This document shows, in pieces, positions 39,830-53,500 of a stretch of DNA of 60,000 nt; position 1 is the first letter of the stretch; the number at the start of each line of letters is the position of its first letter. Source of the DNA: Nymphaea colorata (taxonomy: Eukaryota; Streptophyta; Magnoliopsida; Nymphaeales; Nymphaeaceae). The stretch covers positions 29,369,206 to 29,429,205 of the forward strand of contig NC_045139.1 in the NCBI RefSeq assembly GCF_008831285.2. The letters run 5' to 3'. The notes under the pieces were generated by a model that did not search any database, was not told where the DNA came from, and saw nothing but the letters and a program-made list of their open reading frames with translations. Made by a program: the position numbers and the translations under genes.

Positions 39830-42727
39830 GTGTGTGTGTGTGTGTGTTATTAATGCAAATATTGCCATTTCTTTTGGAGAAAATGAGGCAGAAAACAAAG
39901 GAAAAATATGGAAATGTGGAATATTGTGATGCTATAATAACAAAGAAGCCAAAAAACTTTTTCACCTCTTTTGTGTATTCTCGTAAAAGTTTTTTCATAT
40001 ATTTAAAGTTTCTAAGGTTTCTTTTTATATTTAATAATTTTTCCAAATTTTGTCGATGTTTTTGTACAAGAAATAGTAGAAAGCTCAATTTTTGTTAACA
40101 TATTTTAGAAGTTCTTGAATTCTTGGGACTTTTGATAAAACATTGCGATTAAAGCCCTGCAAATCCTTTGCCTCACCCACACTCAGTTTTTTGTAAAAAA
40201 TGCCAAACTGTCATCTGCTTCTGCATCTTTCACCCATGTGATGTAGAGAAAATAATCTGTGGCTAAGTATTTACATATTTTCTAACTTATATATGTACAA
40301 GGACATGTATTTCGACAGCAAATGGATGCTATATTGGTTTTAAAATGCTAAAGCTGCCAAAGTTAGAAGTAGTTTCAAGTTTCAACTATTGTGTGGGCTC
40401 CTTTAGTTGGTGTCAATTGGCCTCCCCAATACAGTTGTTGAGGTATTACTCCTTACAACAATTATTATGCTTAACACAATTTCATTCCCCGGCTAATGTG
40501 GAAGCACTAACTCAAAAAATTATGTCATGTTAATTTTCATTATTTTCTTTTGGATCTTATTTCTTATATCTTTGTCATCATTGCTTTTTGTGAAATATCT
40601 TCTAAGGGGAATTCGTCTTCATTCAATTCAGATTGGCACCTCTGCACATTGAACTTGAAGAACAAATTCTTCTGAGCGTGCTCAATTTTGTTAACAGTGT
40701 GGCCTTCAGGCAACAGGCAGACAGCACTCTTGAACACAGTGTTGCAGTAAAAAAGACTAGAGAAAATGTTGAAAAAGTAAGTCATCAATGTAGATATGTG
40801 CGTGATGATTGGTATATGAAGTCCCAAAATGGATTGGAAGTGCGATCCCTAGCTTCATCCACTTACCTGGGTAACCAAGATATTATGTCATCATTGCCTT
40901 GTGTGGTTCCAATTGGAGCTCCATGGCAACAAATTTTTCTCTTAGCCCGAAGACAGAGAAAGATATATGTGGAAGAATTTTATGTTTCACCTTTCTGGTT
41001 GACTATAAGGTTAGTAGCAAACTTGACTCTGGAGTTACATTTTATAAGCTTTTTACTTTTATTTTGCTAGTTTACTTTGTTACTATTTGGTCCAGTAGAT
41101 AGGTGAGCTGGATATGGTGGATTTCTAATTATTCTTTTTTATTTTTTAGCTGACACCTAGCAATGCTTTTTTTTTTTTAACAGCTTTTCCAGTTCTCCAT
41201 GGATGCAGAAACCTGCTTTCAAGTCCCAAAAGCCTGTCATTCACCTTAGTAACAATGGCATTCTGGTATTTACACATTCAAATTGAACTCTGATGCCAGT
41301 TTGCAACAATTTATATTCCTTTCCGGTCTTACTTCCATGTAGAAATGAAATTATCCTAGTTTGTGAAGCCAATTTTATTTTTCTCTTTTTAGTTTGCATG
41401 TTCCGGCACTTGCATATGGCTGAGGACATTGCAAGAGTTTGACAATGTATGTGAATCTTTAAAATATACACTTGCAAATGAATCGCTATGGTTCAGTATT
41501 TATTGCAGATATTTCTAATAGTAATTGAATTAGACCAAGGAAAAAGGCCAAGCGTAAATTCTCTCATTCTACAAGCCTTAAGAAAAGAGAGCCAAGCGGC
41601 GAAGCTCTAACAAGCAATTTTAAATGCTCAAAGGAATGTAAAAAGAGAAATTACTTTCTTCATCTTTCATGAGATGTTTAGGGCAGGATACAAGAGAATA
41701 GAGCATGCCCTTGTTACCAAACCTGGGCATCCGGCCGGCCCGAAAATTAAAACCTGAGCCCGAGCTCTGCCTGATTAAATTAAAAAATATATTTTTAATA
41801 TAAAATAATATATATATATATATAATTAATCGTAATAAAATATCATAATTATATATATAAATTAATAAAAAAATAAAAAAAAATCCTCTGGTTTTTTAAA
41901 TGATATTTTGATGGGGTTGGCAGAAATCGGTGCACTGTCTCCGAGGTGAAGTTTTGAACATCACGTATTAATTGGCACACTCAGAAGCACATATACACTA
42001 AGCCTGATCTTATTATGCTAGCGTTGTAACTTTAACTGGATACTCAGCAAAACTAATGCTTTGTTCTTTTTGTGAAGCCTTAACTTGTTGTGATATTTGT
42101 TTATTATTTGCGAATCTATTTGTTAACATTATATGTTTGATTTGTTTATTGATGTTATTCAATTTCAGAGGGTTCTTATAGCTCTTGTTGATATTGAGGA
42201 GGCACCAATTTATCTTAGACAGTTGACAATATTGCATCATTTAGCGAGCTGGGAAGCTATTCAAGATATTGTCATTAAACACTACACTCGACAACTATTC
42301 CAGGAGCTATACAAGGTAATTGGATGTCAAATCATGTCCTTTTTCAATTCATTTGTGTCTTAAACTTATTTTTTAACTAGGGAGATTGATAATGATTTTC
42401 GTTTCTATTGATATTTTCTACTTTTTTAATCAATTTATTGTTTATAGTTTATTTGCTGGTTGTGAATTCATGCTTTTTGGATCATTGTATTTGAATAATG
42501 TACACCCATTTTCAGTCGATACAAATGCAGTGGCCCCCTTTTAGTGTCACAACACATTCTAGGTACTAGAATTTTATAATCTGAGATTCTGAGGCATACT
42601 TTTCATTAGATAAGTAGCAAAAATTCAATATTTATAATTTCACTGATGAAGCACTCATTTGTTAATTGTTAGCAACCTTAAGTCCTGAATTATCCTTTGT
42701 TGTAGTTGTTGCATCTTCCCCTAAGCC

Positions 42728-42763
<36 letters not shown>

Positions 42764-43439
42764 CACATGGTCACCTTTCTGGCTTGTGTAGCAGTAGAAT
42801 AGGGCATACACATGTGAATAGGTTATACACATGCAGTCCCATCTTTGCAAGCATTATTGTAGAAGCTATAGGCAATGTAGCAGTTGTAGGCTCACCCACT
42901 GCAGGCATAAAAGCCTGCTGGGAAATAGAGGTATTTCTTGTGGGTTTTCCATTTTCGGGCTTGGTGGGTACTCCATTGGTGGGCCTTGAACACACGGACA
43001 CATATATCCTAGGTGCACAACCGGCTAAGGGAGAGAGCTGCTCTGCAACTGCGAGGATGTTTTGTCCTATATGGGGAAACCCATCACTAGGCTATACTCA
43101 TAGGACTAGGTGTAAACTGCTGCTAGGTGAGAGATCGACCCTGCAAGGGCATTGTACACATTCAACCAAATATCACTCAACAAGCCACAATGCATGACCT
43201 GTTCACAATCACAGTCGTTCAAGGTACAAATGCTTTCTTTCATATGCACAAAGGCACAAAACAAAATATTAAGACTTTTTAATCATCAAAAAATGCTTGG
43301 AGATGCATGGTTTTTACAGGGGGAATCATACCCTCACTGTATACACCAGAGAGGGCTGAGCTAGCCATTGAATAGCCTCAAAGATAAATACAACAAGAAA
43401 ATAAAAAATAAAAGTGACAGAAAGTTCTATATATATATT

Positions 43440-43477
<38 letters not shown>

Positions 43478-44469
43478 AGAAACTATGTTTACATGTTTAT
43501 ACATCGGTATATATGTGTGAGCCAAAGTACCATGCACATGCACGCATACAATACATTTATACATATTTTAACACCCTTAGATTTAAAGTGTTATGAAAAA
43601 AAAAATTCCAAGAAGGAAATGGATCGAGGTGAAAAGCACTTTGGTGAAAAAGTTTGATAGATAATGAGTTCAGTGGCTTTTTCCAAGTATTCTTTTCTAA
43701 CATAATGAGTTCATTCCTATGTGTTTTTCTGCTCATGAATTGTGTTGCAAGCAATATGAATGCCACTCTTTTTGTCCCAACACAACTTGGTGGGGTCTTT
43801 TTAGAGGTATTCCCTATCTCCATTATAGTTTGCATTATAGTCCTATATTTCAGATTTTGAACATCAATGATGTAGAATAGGAGATGTCAGAGTAGAGGCT
43901 GCACAATAGGATGGAATCCTAGCAACAAGAATTGCTGGACTATTATTTAATAGATATAGTTTTGTCTGCAATTATTAGGGTACAATTGTAACTTTGGACA
44001 AGATAAAGCACTACAAATGTCATGGGTCAACCTTATTTCGACCTGTGGCAGGCCTCCTTATTGTCGTAAGACCTGTGTAACACAAACATTTTTAAAAGAT
44101 AAAAGTACTTGTATGGACACGTCATGACATGGGTGCGGGTACGGGACATGGCTTGGACATGGCAAACTTAATTTTTGTGTATACTTTATTATTTTTGTTC
44201 AGCAATACATATTTTATAACAATGAAATTATGTGTTTATTTGCTTAAAATGTTATTATATGTGTGTGTATTCCCGTATCCAAGTTTTTTAAAAGTGCTCC
44301 CCACTCATACCTATACCAACGCTTGTACCCATACATAGTGTAAGCCTTATGTGGTAGTAAGTTCACAGATCATTTGAAGAAAGTAAAAGTTGTTAGAATG
44401 TATGTGTTCCTATCTATATATATCTATATGTATATATATTACATATATTAGTGTGCTAATATATGTCTG

Positions 44470-44515
<46 letters not shown>

Positions 44516-47500
44516 GGTTATGTATGTAATTTTCTCTTTCTTTTTATACTTTTTCTTTTTTTATTTTCTCTGTTCCACTTTTAACCTCTGCTTTTAGCTT
44601 TTTGGCTAGAAGAGGACTAGTCCCAAGGGCTAGAATTCTAGCCGTTGGAACCAGTCCAACGACTAGGATCCTCTCTTCTTTATGTTACCTCAGCTATAAA
44701 TAATTAAATAGTGTTGTGGGCCTCTTGTTTTTGCGAAGGCTTTTAGGCCTCTTCTTTTGTATCTTGTTGATATTAATATATGTTTTCTCCTCCTCAAGTT
44801 TGAGGTTTATTGTGTGTTACTTGTTGAAGTTGTTGGAAGCTTCAAGAGTGTATCTCTTGAAGCATTTGTATTGTCAAGTTTTGGGCCTGATTTACAAAAG
44901 TACATAAAGAAAAGGGGAGACAGTTCACAATAAATTCTTTCATTAGCTTAAAAGAATAAAGAACATCACAAATGAGGCAAGTAAGTAGTACAACCTCAAC
45001 TTTATTTACAGGGTGCTGGAGGCCCAGTTACAAAAGGTTCGCATGATGGGTAGGATGCTATTCCATTATAAGTAAGCATATGTACACAAATTGACAAAGT
45101 AAATGAAAGAAAGTTGACACAAGGAATAGCCTCTCTTTGAATCATGTATCGTCCTTAGCACCAACTGCTTTTTAGTATGCCTTAGTTCCTCCAGGTAGCA
45201 CTACTTCGTTCAGAAGACATACTCCTATATCATCTATGCCTCCATCCACTGCACCAGATATTTCTTTAGCTTGCTGAAGTAGTTGGTCTTGTGCTGAAAG
45301 AACCCTTCCAATCTCTGGTGCATTTCGCACTTTGCTGATTGTGCTTTCTGCAAGACTGTCTCCCATTGTTGTAGGTCTAGTTTGTATGCAGCTTGCCCTT
45401 CTTATATGTCATCGTGAATCTTTTTTCATACTTACGGAATCAATTCAAGGTGTCATCGATGAAAGATATTTGTCTCGTTTAGATAGAACTTCACCATGAC
45501 ATAATCTCCTTTGCGAAATGTAGTTGACAATCAGTTATTGTCTACTCACTTCATCTGTTTCACTGCCTGGTGCACAAATGCCTTCGCAAGTATCTCGAAC
45601 AAATTGTAGACTAAGGTTGCATTCCTTTCTCCCATGTGGGAAGGGTGTGCAACATCAATGGTCATTGTCTCGTAGTTACCTTGAACTAACCGTGCCACAA
45701 GGATTCACTATTCTACATGTTGTAGCAAAATTGGGCTATGTCGAGTAACTTCACCTAATTCTTTTGGTTTGCACTGATGAGATGTAGGTATTGGTCTAAC
45801 AACCTATTGATATTTTTTGTCTATCTATCTACCTATCTATCTATCTATTGTTGGAAGTTATGAAAAACAACAAGTTCAAGTCAAACAACCTATGTCACAT
45901 GGGTGTGGGGTGCAGGTGCCAGTGCCATGCGGAATGCAGTAAGTTCCAAAAAAAAAAATTGGGTGCAGGTGCAGCAAGTGCATATATATATATACACACA
46001 CACACATATATACACATATATAGAGACATATGTATATATATAATATGATTTGTTATATATAAGTAATTTTATTTGTCTATATTTTTAAACTTTCTTTTAT
46101 TAAGGTTGCCTAATCTTATACAAAATTCAAAGTTTTATTAAATAAAATAGAGGAGTGAGAAAAGAGGGAAAAAAGAAGAGGGAAAGATTGGAGAAGGGAA
46201 AAAAATTTAAAAAAAAAAAGAGAAAAGAAGAACTGGTGGAACCATGGAATCAGCAGCACCCAACTCGGTTTGATCGAGTTGGGCGCCATGTTGGGCCGCA
46301 CCTGAGTCGATGCAGCCATGCAGGTGCGTCACCATATTTGGCGCATTTGTGTGACTTAGCGAACAACTAAAAGTCTTTATGCCAAAATTTGCCCATGAAG
46401 TAGGCTCTGCGATTGCTCACATTACTCTTTGGACCTCCCTAGTACTTACCAATATGTTTTATGAACATCTCCCCCATCTTCTCCGTTGGACATTCTTTTG
46501 AACGTATAATGAGAGTGGCATACCTCAAGAGCCTATCACTGTCAGTAAGCTCACAATGAAGTCCATAGAGATGAATTTCCATGAATTCTCCAAAACATGA
46601 AAAGGTTCAAGGAAGCTAGCAATCTTTTGATTTGTTTCGTAGTCATGTGGGTAGACTAAGCAAGTCATCCCGCATTTATGGCTAACAGTACCTGCCTTGA
46701 AGGCGGGCAGGGCAAGGGCCTCCTCCTGGCCAGGTTGGCTTGCCCATACTGTATCGTGGCAATCATTGAAAAGCTCTTGCCGAAGGTTCCCTCCCCCCTC
46801 CCCCCTTAGCATGAACATATGTCTCTTTTTGGTGACAAAAAGTCCATCCCTCACGAAGTCCTTCTCTCAACCTGCACAAGACACACAACCAGAATAAATG
46901 GACTTTATTAATCATCAATAAATGCTTAGATAAGAATGATGTTTACAAAGGGAGTCATCTCCTTGACATATGCTTCAAAGAGGGCTGAGCTAGCCTTGGC
47001 TAGCCACAACGAGTAGTGATGTAGCAAACCCAACAGTTTGCTCAATCATGGTCAAGGTCTGTGCTTCACCAAGAAAAAGCACAAAAGGGAAAAGAAGAAA
47101 TTACGAAAAAGCAAAAATATGTTAAAACATTAAAATTACCCAATGTTGTAAAACGCGTATCGTAAGGCGTATCGGTCGGGCTTTAAGATACGCCGTATCG
47201 TAACGTATCGTAACCGTATCATAAATTTTTTTAAAATAATAATAATAAATCAGAAAAAAATTAAAAAAATAGGAAAATTCATAAAAAATCAGAAAAAATT
47301 AAAAATAATAAATTCTTCATAGAAAACATGTTTTAGATAATGATAGACTTATTATTGCTAAATGCTATAAACTTACGCGTTCACGGTTCATCATTCATAC
47401 TTCATAGACATCAAAATTCATAACAATATCATTCAATTTCAATCAACAAAGCATAAGTCATAAAGTGATAAAACATTCAAGTGTTCAACAACCATAGATT

Positions 47501-50500
47501 CATAACTCTTAAGTGGTTCGATACATATAATGATTCATCATTCATAATCTTCATCATCTTCATCTTCATCGTTAAGAATTGAAAGATCCTCACCAACATA
47601 TTCAGCACCAGCAGTAGCACTAGCAGACTCTCCTTAATCAACAAAGCCTTCTGTTGCTTCAGCTTCAAGGTTGAAGCATTCAAGATCTTCATCATCAAAT
47701 ATTGTAGGCGGTTCTTCCTCAATCCATGGCTCCAGATCGTCAAAGTTTTCCAAGCTAATAGGATCGAACTGAGATGTGTGCTTCCTTGCTGATGTTTTTT
47801 GTAATTCTCTACGTTACATAAGAGAAAACTTGTTAATATATAATTTCATATAAATATATTGTACAAAAAATGTAAACATTAAGCTATATTACCTTTGTTT
47901 CAACCTCATATTATATCGAACAAAGACAAGGTCATTCAACCTTTTATGTTCGAGCCTATTCCTTTTTTTGCTATGGATATGTTGGAACACACTCCAGTTC
48001 CTTTCGCATCCACTAGCACTGCATGTCTGGCTGAGAACTTTGATTGCAAAACGTGCTAGGTTTGGACAATCAAACTCATACTTATTCCACCATAAATCTA
48101 AACAAAAATATAACGTTATAACAAATCAATGTGAAAGTTCTAAAAGAATCAAATGTAACAAATGCAAAGTAAATTAAACATTTTTATATATTTACCTGGA
48201 CGCATGGTTGTCCTGGCTCGAATGGCGACAGGTTGTCCCATGCCCCGATAACAAGTATCATATAGATCTAACTCATTGCTGACGGCATCTTGTTCTCTAG
48301 AATCTGCCACTAACACGTTAATACAATCCAACAAACCACTTAAGACTTCTCTGTCCTTCTTAAATGTAGGAGAAAATTTAATTGCAGGATTTAGATAGTA
48401 AGCTGCTGCATGAAGAGGTTGATGAAGTTGTCCAGTCCACCTTTTATCTATCATCTTTCATATGGGCATATATAACTTTTTCTTTCCTTTTAAGTTGTCT
48501 CGAATTGCCTCTTTTGCTTTATCCATGGCCTCATATAAGTACCCTATGGAAGGCCTATCCTCGCTGTCAGCTAACCTGAGGACTTTTACTAATGGAACAC
48601 AAACTTTCAATAGCTTCATACATGATTCCCAAAATTCGTTATTAAATATGATATCCACAACTAAAGAAGCATTTTTTTTATGAGCGTGTGGATATGCAGC
48701 CCATTCTTCACTAGCGAACATCTGCCTCAAAGGAGTTCTTTGTTTCACCACACTCTGCACAGTCAATACATTTGTGGCAAATCTAGTTTGTGCAGGTCGT
48801 ATCAATTCAACTCCTTTTGTAAACTTTCTCATCAAACTCAATACATATGCATGATTATAGATAAATTTTGTTACCTCTTGACATTGGTCAATGGCTGATT
48901 TCATATCATGCATCTCATTAAGATCTTGAAGCATAAGATTAACACAATGAGTGGCACATGGACTCCAAAAGAATGTTCCATACTTTTGAAATAACAAATC
49001 TCCTGCAGCTCTATAATTTGCAGCATTATCTGTAATAAACTGTACAATGTTTGCAGGTCCAACTTCTTGTACGACATTATCAAAACCATTAAACAAAATC
49101 TCAACAATCTTAGAAACATCAGACAAGTCAAGAGATTTCAAGAACATTGTACCTTTAGGGCAATAAAGAAGAAAATTTACAAGTGTTCTTGACCTTGTAT
49201 CAGTCCATCCATCTGACATAATGGAGCAACCTGTTTCCTTCCAAGATAATTTCAATTGATCGCAATGTTCAGACACTTCTTTCACTGTATCTTGAAGAAT
49301 TTTACCCCTCAACTGATGATATGTTGGCATTTTGAATCTGGGGCCTATAGAAGCAATTGCATCTGTCATGGCTTGGAATTGAAAAGAATTAGCTGCATTA
49401 AATGGAATACATGCATCACAAAACCATTTCCCTACCATCTTTTGTGCTTGATATAGCATATCTTTAGATGTCATAGCAGCACGAATCTGCGGCTGACCAC
49501 CTGGGCTAGTATATGAAGGGAAAAAGCTCTTAATAGAGCCAACACTAGACCTACCAGTAGGAACTCTACCACTAGGTAGTCGCATACCACACCTGGCCCT
49601 ATCTGTTGTGTCTCTTCTCTTCCTTCCCGTTACGCCAGATTGACCTCCTTCATACATAATCCCTTTTCCTCTACGATCTCTACCTCTTGAGGTCTCCAAA
49701 TCAGTTCTTAGAATGCTATCATCTTCATCATCACATTCATAAGCTTCTTCCTCTTCTTCTTCATCTTCCAAAGGCTCATTATAGCCTACATCTGCCTCTT
49801 CAATTTCTTTCTGTATCATCTTTTGATGTAAAGCATGAAGCATATCTAAACATTGTTGACGTACATATGGAGGCAAAGGTTTGTTTGGTCCTCCAACACA
49901 AGGAGACGCATCTTTGGAGGTCCCTGCCAAATGTTCTTCACCCTTTCGCACCATTGCCATGTGGGATGCATATCTTCAAAAAAAAAAAACGAAATCCTAT
50001 GGTAAACTTAATGAAAAACACTCAAAATCTTTCAATCTACGATTATACGGTAAAAAATTATGAATACATGGTAAAAACATGAGATTTCATACCTTACGAA
50101 GAAGAAATGAAGAAAACCCCTTTCCTCCCAACGAAAATCAACCACCCACGCACAAATCAACCCCTTAATCTTCGATTTCACGGTGAAAATCAACTTTTTG
50201 ATGGTGAAAATGGACGATCGCCCTTCCTGACGGCAGTATCCGAGCTTGAGAAATGAAGAACGGAGGCTTTTTTTTAAAAAGAAGCCGAATAAGTAGGTCT
50301 CGGGCCCCCTTTTGCGAAATCAGCCCGTATCGTACGATACGAGGTGTATCACCCCGTATCGTACGATATGGGCCCTGTATCGCACGATACGTGCGATACA
50401 GGAACGATACACCCCCTATTTACGATACGGGTGGTGTATCGTACCGTTTTTTAAAAACGATACAGTACGTATCGTACGATACAATACGTACAACACTGAA

Positions 50501-53500
50501 ATTACCAGATTTTATATATAAAAAATATAAAATATCTATATAAAATAAGTAGGCCTTCCCTGAACATGCTAGGAATAAACAGCTGGTAATGGGGAGAGCT
50601 ACTCTATGGGGACAATCTGTCTTTATGGTTAAGTAGAAACTCCACCTGTTGATGACACACAACACACGCCCCCCCATTCACTCGCTCACTCATACGTACA
50701 ATGACAATCATAGACAAGAATAGTTTTTGAAAATTTGTTAGGGTGATTATTCTCAGTTATTTGTTGAATTTTTTCTTAGAAATCAATAAAACCTCGAAAC
50801 TATAGGAAATTTAATTTATAAATGATAATATAGAAATTGTGAAAATTTAATTTTTTTCTATTGACAAACATTCAAAAGGTTTTTTAATTAAAAAGAAACA
50901 AAAAATAATTATTATATGCTTAGCATATATATGGAGAAATTTGCTTACCCAAAAGGTTAAATGTTGTCTCATATGTATGTCTATGTGTGTGTCTGAGTGT
51001 GGGTTGGAAGGAAGGTGAGGGAGGGAGGGAGACCGTTGTATGACTCTTATAATGGTACATAGTTTGTGTTTCTGTTTGTGCACTCCTTCTGGGTATATAT
51101 TTAGTCATTTGATATCGGTCATCTTTAGTAATGTTCTTTTTTCCTGTACTGTCCAAGTATTCTGATATGAAAATTATGTATTTAATTGTATTAATCAGTT
51201 ATACTGTCAATACAGTATGGTTTTTCGAGAAGTTATTGCATTAACTTGAACCTTGTTATCTCATATAATATCTTTATTCCCTTACATGTGTGCTTTTGAA
51301 TTGCAGGTTTTCTGGTCTGCTGGTGTTATAGGTAACCCTATGGGATTTGTGAGAAATGTTGGACTCGGTATCAAGGAGTTTATCTTGGTTCCAGTGAAAG
51401 GTGTTTGGCAGGTATTCTCGTGATAATTTGGATTCTGATTTTCCTTTTGGCGAAAAAGCTCTGGAAGATTAGCATTTGCATTTCATATAAAAATAAAGTG
51501 AAAACATGTATGCTATTAAAAAATTGAAATACAAGCTCATGACTGACCTGAGAGCCACTAACCATGTGATCAATTAGGGTGACTGGGTTAGGAACCAAAC
51601 GCTGCTGAGTCAATAATTAGACAGGCAATATGGATTCTGCAATGATCGAAATGTGAAACCTGTATTTCTACATGTATTCACAGTCGACTATATATCTATG
51701 TAACTACAGATGTGGTGGCTATGAAATTGATATGAATACAAAAAAAAAGGAAAGTTGATGTACAGAAAATACATGACCGGTTTATCTTGCATACCTCTAG
51801 CTTGTAATCCTTGCATGAACTATGCTGCACGCTCCTTGTGAGGATCATGGAAATCATGGAATCTATATTTGTGTGAGACAAAAATTATTCTTTCTTTGTT
51901 TGTTGGCTCGGTTAATAGATGCAAGTACTGATTATTAAAAACTAAAAATATGGATTTATATGTTATTTTGTTGATAATTAGATGGCAGTTTTATGTAATT
52001 CATTATTTGAAACTATATTTATATATTGTATTATATATACACATGTGAATGTGTGTGTGTCTATATGGTTTTCGAAATATGAAAATTAATGTGGACTACC
52101 TTGAGCTACTGGTCAACTCAGGAACATACATAGGTGGCTGCCAGCTAAACAATGTAACTACCACTAAAAAACTCATTGACATCCTTCCATTTGTAAGCCA
52201 TGACCCATGGCATTGCTTGTGTTTCTTGGTGTCTTTTAGAATATAAGCACCAAGAAACACGTGCATTGGTTTGCACCACCATGAGTCATGCGATTAGCAT
52301 AATTCTTTGGCTCACAAATGGGCACATATAACATAGTTTTTCTAATGGTAGTTACATTGCTGAGCCGACAGCCACCTTTATATGTGTTCATGTGTGTGCC
52401 ACACAATCTTGTTGAGGGACAGCCCACTTAGTATTCACATTTTCTATTTGCTCATATTCTAAAAAGTAAAACCATGCGTGTACATAGTTTGTACAATTAG
52501 AACTCATTTACATTTTAATTTCCAAGGTCACGTATGATGAATTATGTTTTTCATCGTTTATTTGTCTTAATCTAAACAAAAAAACTTAGCTCACCCAAGT
52601 TGCCTATCAGGTTGTTGAGTTGCCCCAATGACTTTGGTGGAGCCAACAGATTTCTGAGGAAGGCAGCTACTATCACAAGGAAGGCACAAATTTTATTTTC
52701 AATAACCTCATGATTTCACTTCTTTCTTAGCATTGTATTGATTATTGAAAAATTTGTAAGAAGTTTTCAAAAAGTGCCTGATACTTATAACTATTTTTTG
52801 TTCAATGTTCATGCACATTTTCAATATCCTCATGATTTCGCTTCTTTTTTGCATTGTATTGATTATTGAAAATTTTGTAATAAGCTTTCAAAAAGTGCCC
52901 ATACTTGTAGCTATCTTTTGTTGTTCAATGTTAATGCACTTTTGTGGTCTGGTTGGTATGATCCTGAGGTTTTGCTTCATCTGATTTTCTGTTTATATCG
53001 GTCCTGCAGAGTCCTGGTGGGCTATTTCAAGGAGTTCTATATGGTACTCAGAGTTTGCTTGGCAACACCATTTATGCAATCAGCAATGCTACAACACAGT
53101 TCAGCAGAGCTGCCCGAAAGGTAGTTTCGTGTTCTGTTATGAAGATGATGTTTAACCATTAAAACATTCACACTTGCTTACCCAAATAATTTATTCTCTG
53201 CACAGGGTGTTGTTGCATTTGCATTTGATGAGCAATCTGTTGGGGAAATGGAAAGGCGGCAAATGTATCATGGATCACATGGCAAGGGCATACTTGATGA
53301 TATTTTGGAGGTTTGACTCTTTTCCGTTTTGCTGCTAGATATTGAAATAGTTGGGGACGGAGAAGAACTCAGATGCAACCGTCTAAATGTGAAAAAACTC
53401 ACATAATAAGAATCACAAAGAGACAAAGGTGAGGTGAGAGCCATGTGATGGGTTACTATCCAGCACAGTTCGGAGAGCACTTGTAGTCTGCGCTGGTGAA

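Larger units (their letters stand above)
47141..50498 (-). mobile_element. Complete 3.36-kb hAT DNA transposon in VPS13 intron 32
   Basis: The ends are CAATGTTGTA (left) and CAGTGTTGTA (right, read inward), bounded by a perfect 8-bp target duplication AAATTACC at 47133-47140 and 50499-50506. Both subterminal regions are packed with GTATC/GATAC motifs. The minus strand carries a multi-exon transposase with DUF659 and hAT C-terminal dimerisation regions. The perfect target duplication suggests a fairly recent insertion, yet the coding sequence has two stops, so the copy was probably moved in trans or has since decayed. Confidence 0.95.
42316..51306. other. VPS13 intron 32, 8,991 bp, layered transposon insertions
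   Basis: Contents in order: (TC)15 microsatellite; a GC-richer unknown segment (42770-43160); a dispersed repeat copy (43272-43366); (TG)n; a possible CTATG-family relative at about 44118-44338; TA/CA microsatellite; gypsy remnant (45170-46870) split by a MITE (45890-46359); second dispersed repeat copy (46901-46995); full hAT element (47141-50498); AT-rich end. Exon 33 follows GAATTGCAG at 51306. Confidence 0.8.

Noticed and set aside
42706-43197. 163-codon + strand open frame near the (TC) microsatellite
   Set aside because: Starts in Leu/Ser repeats from the TC run; the rest has no recognisable domain and sits among repeats.
44118-44338. A separate element of the CTATG family (ATGGGTGCGGGTACGGG ... 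ACCCATACATAG)
   Set aside because: Inner repeats look related, but the left terminus is not CTATG-like and no 8-bp target duplication was found; mentioned only within the intron 32 entry.
45172-45366. Independent 64-aa gene (MGDSLAEST...)
   Set aside because: It lies directly after gypsy post-integrase motifs on the same strand, so it is better read as part of that decayed element.
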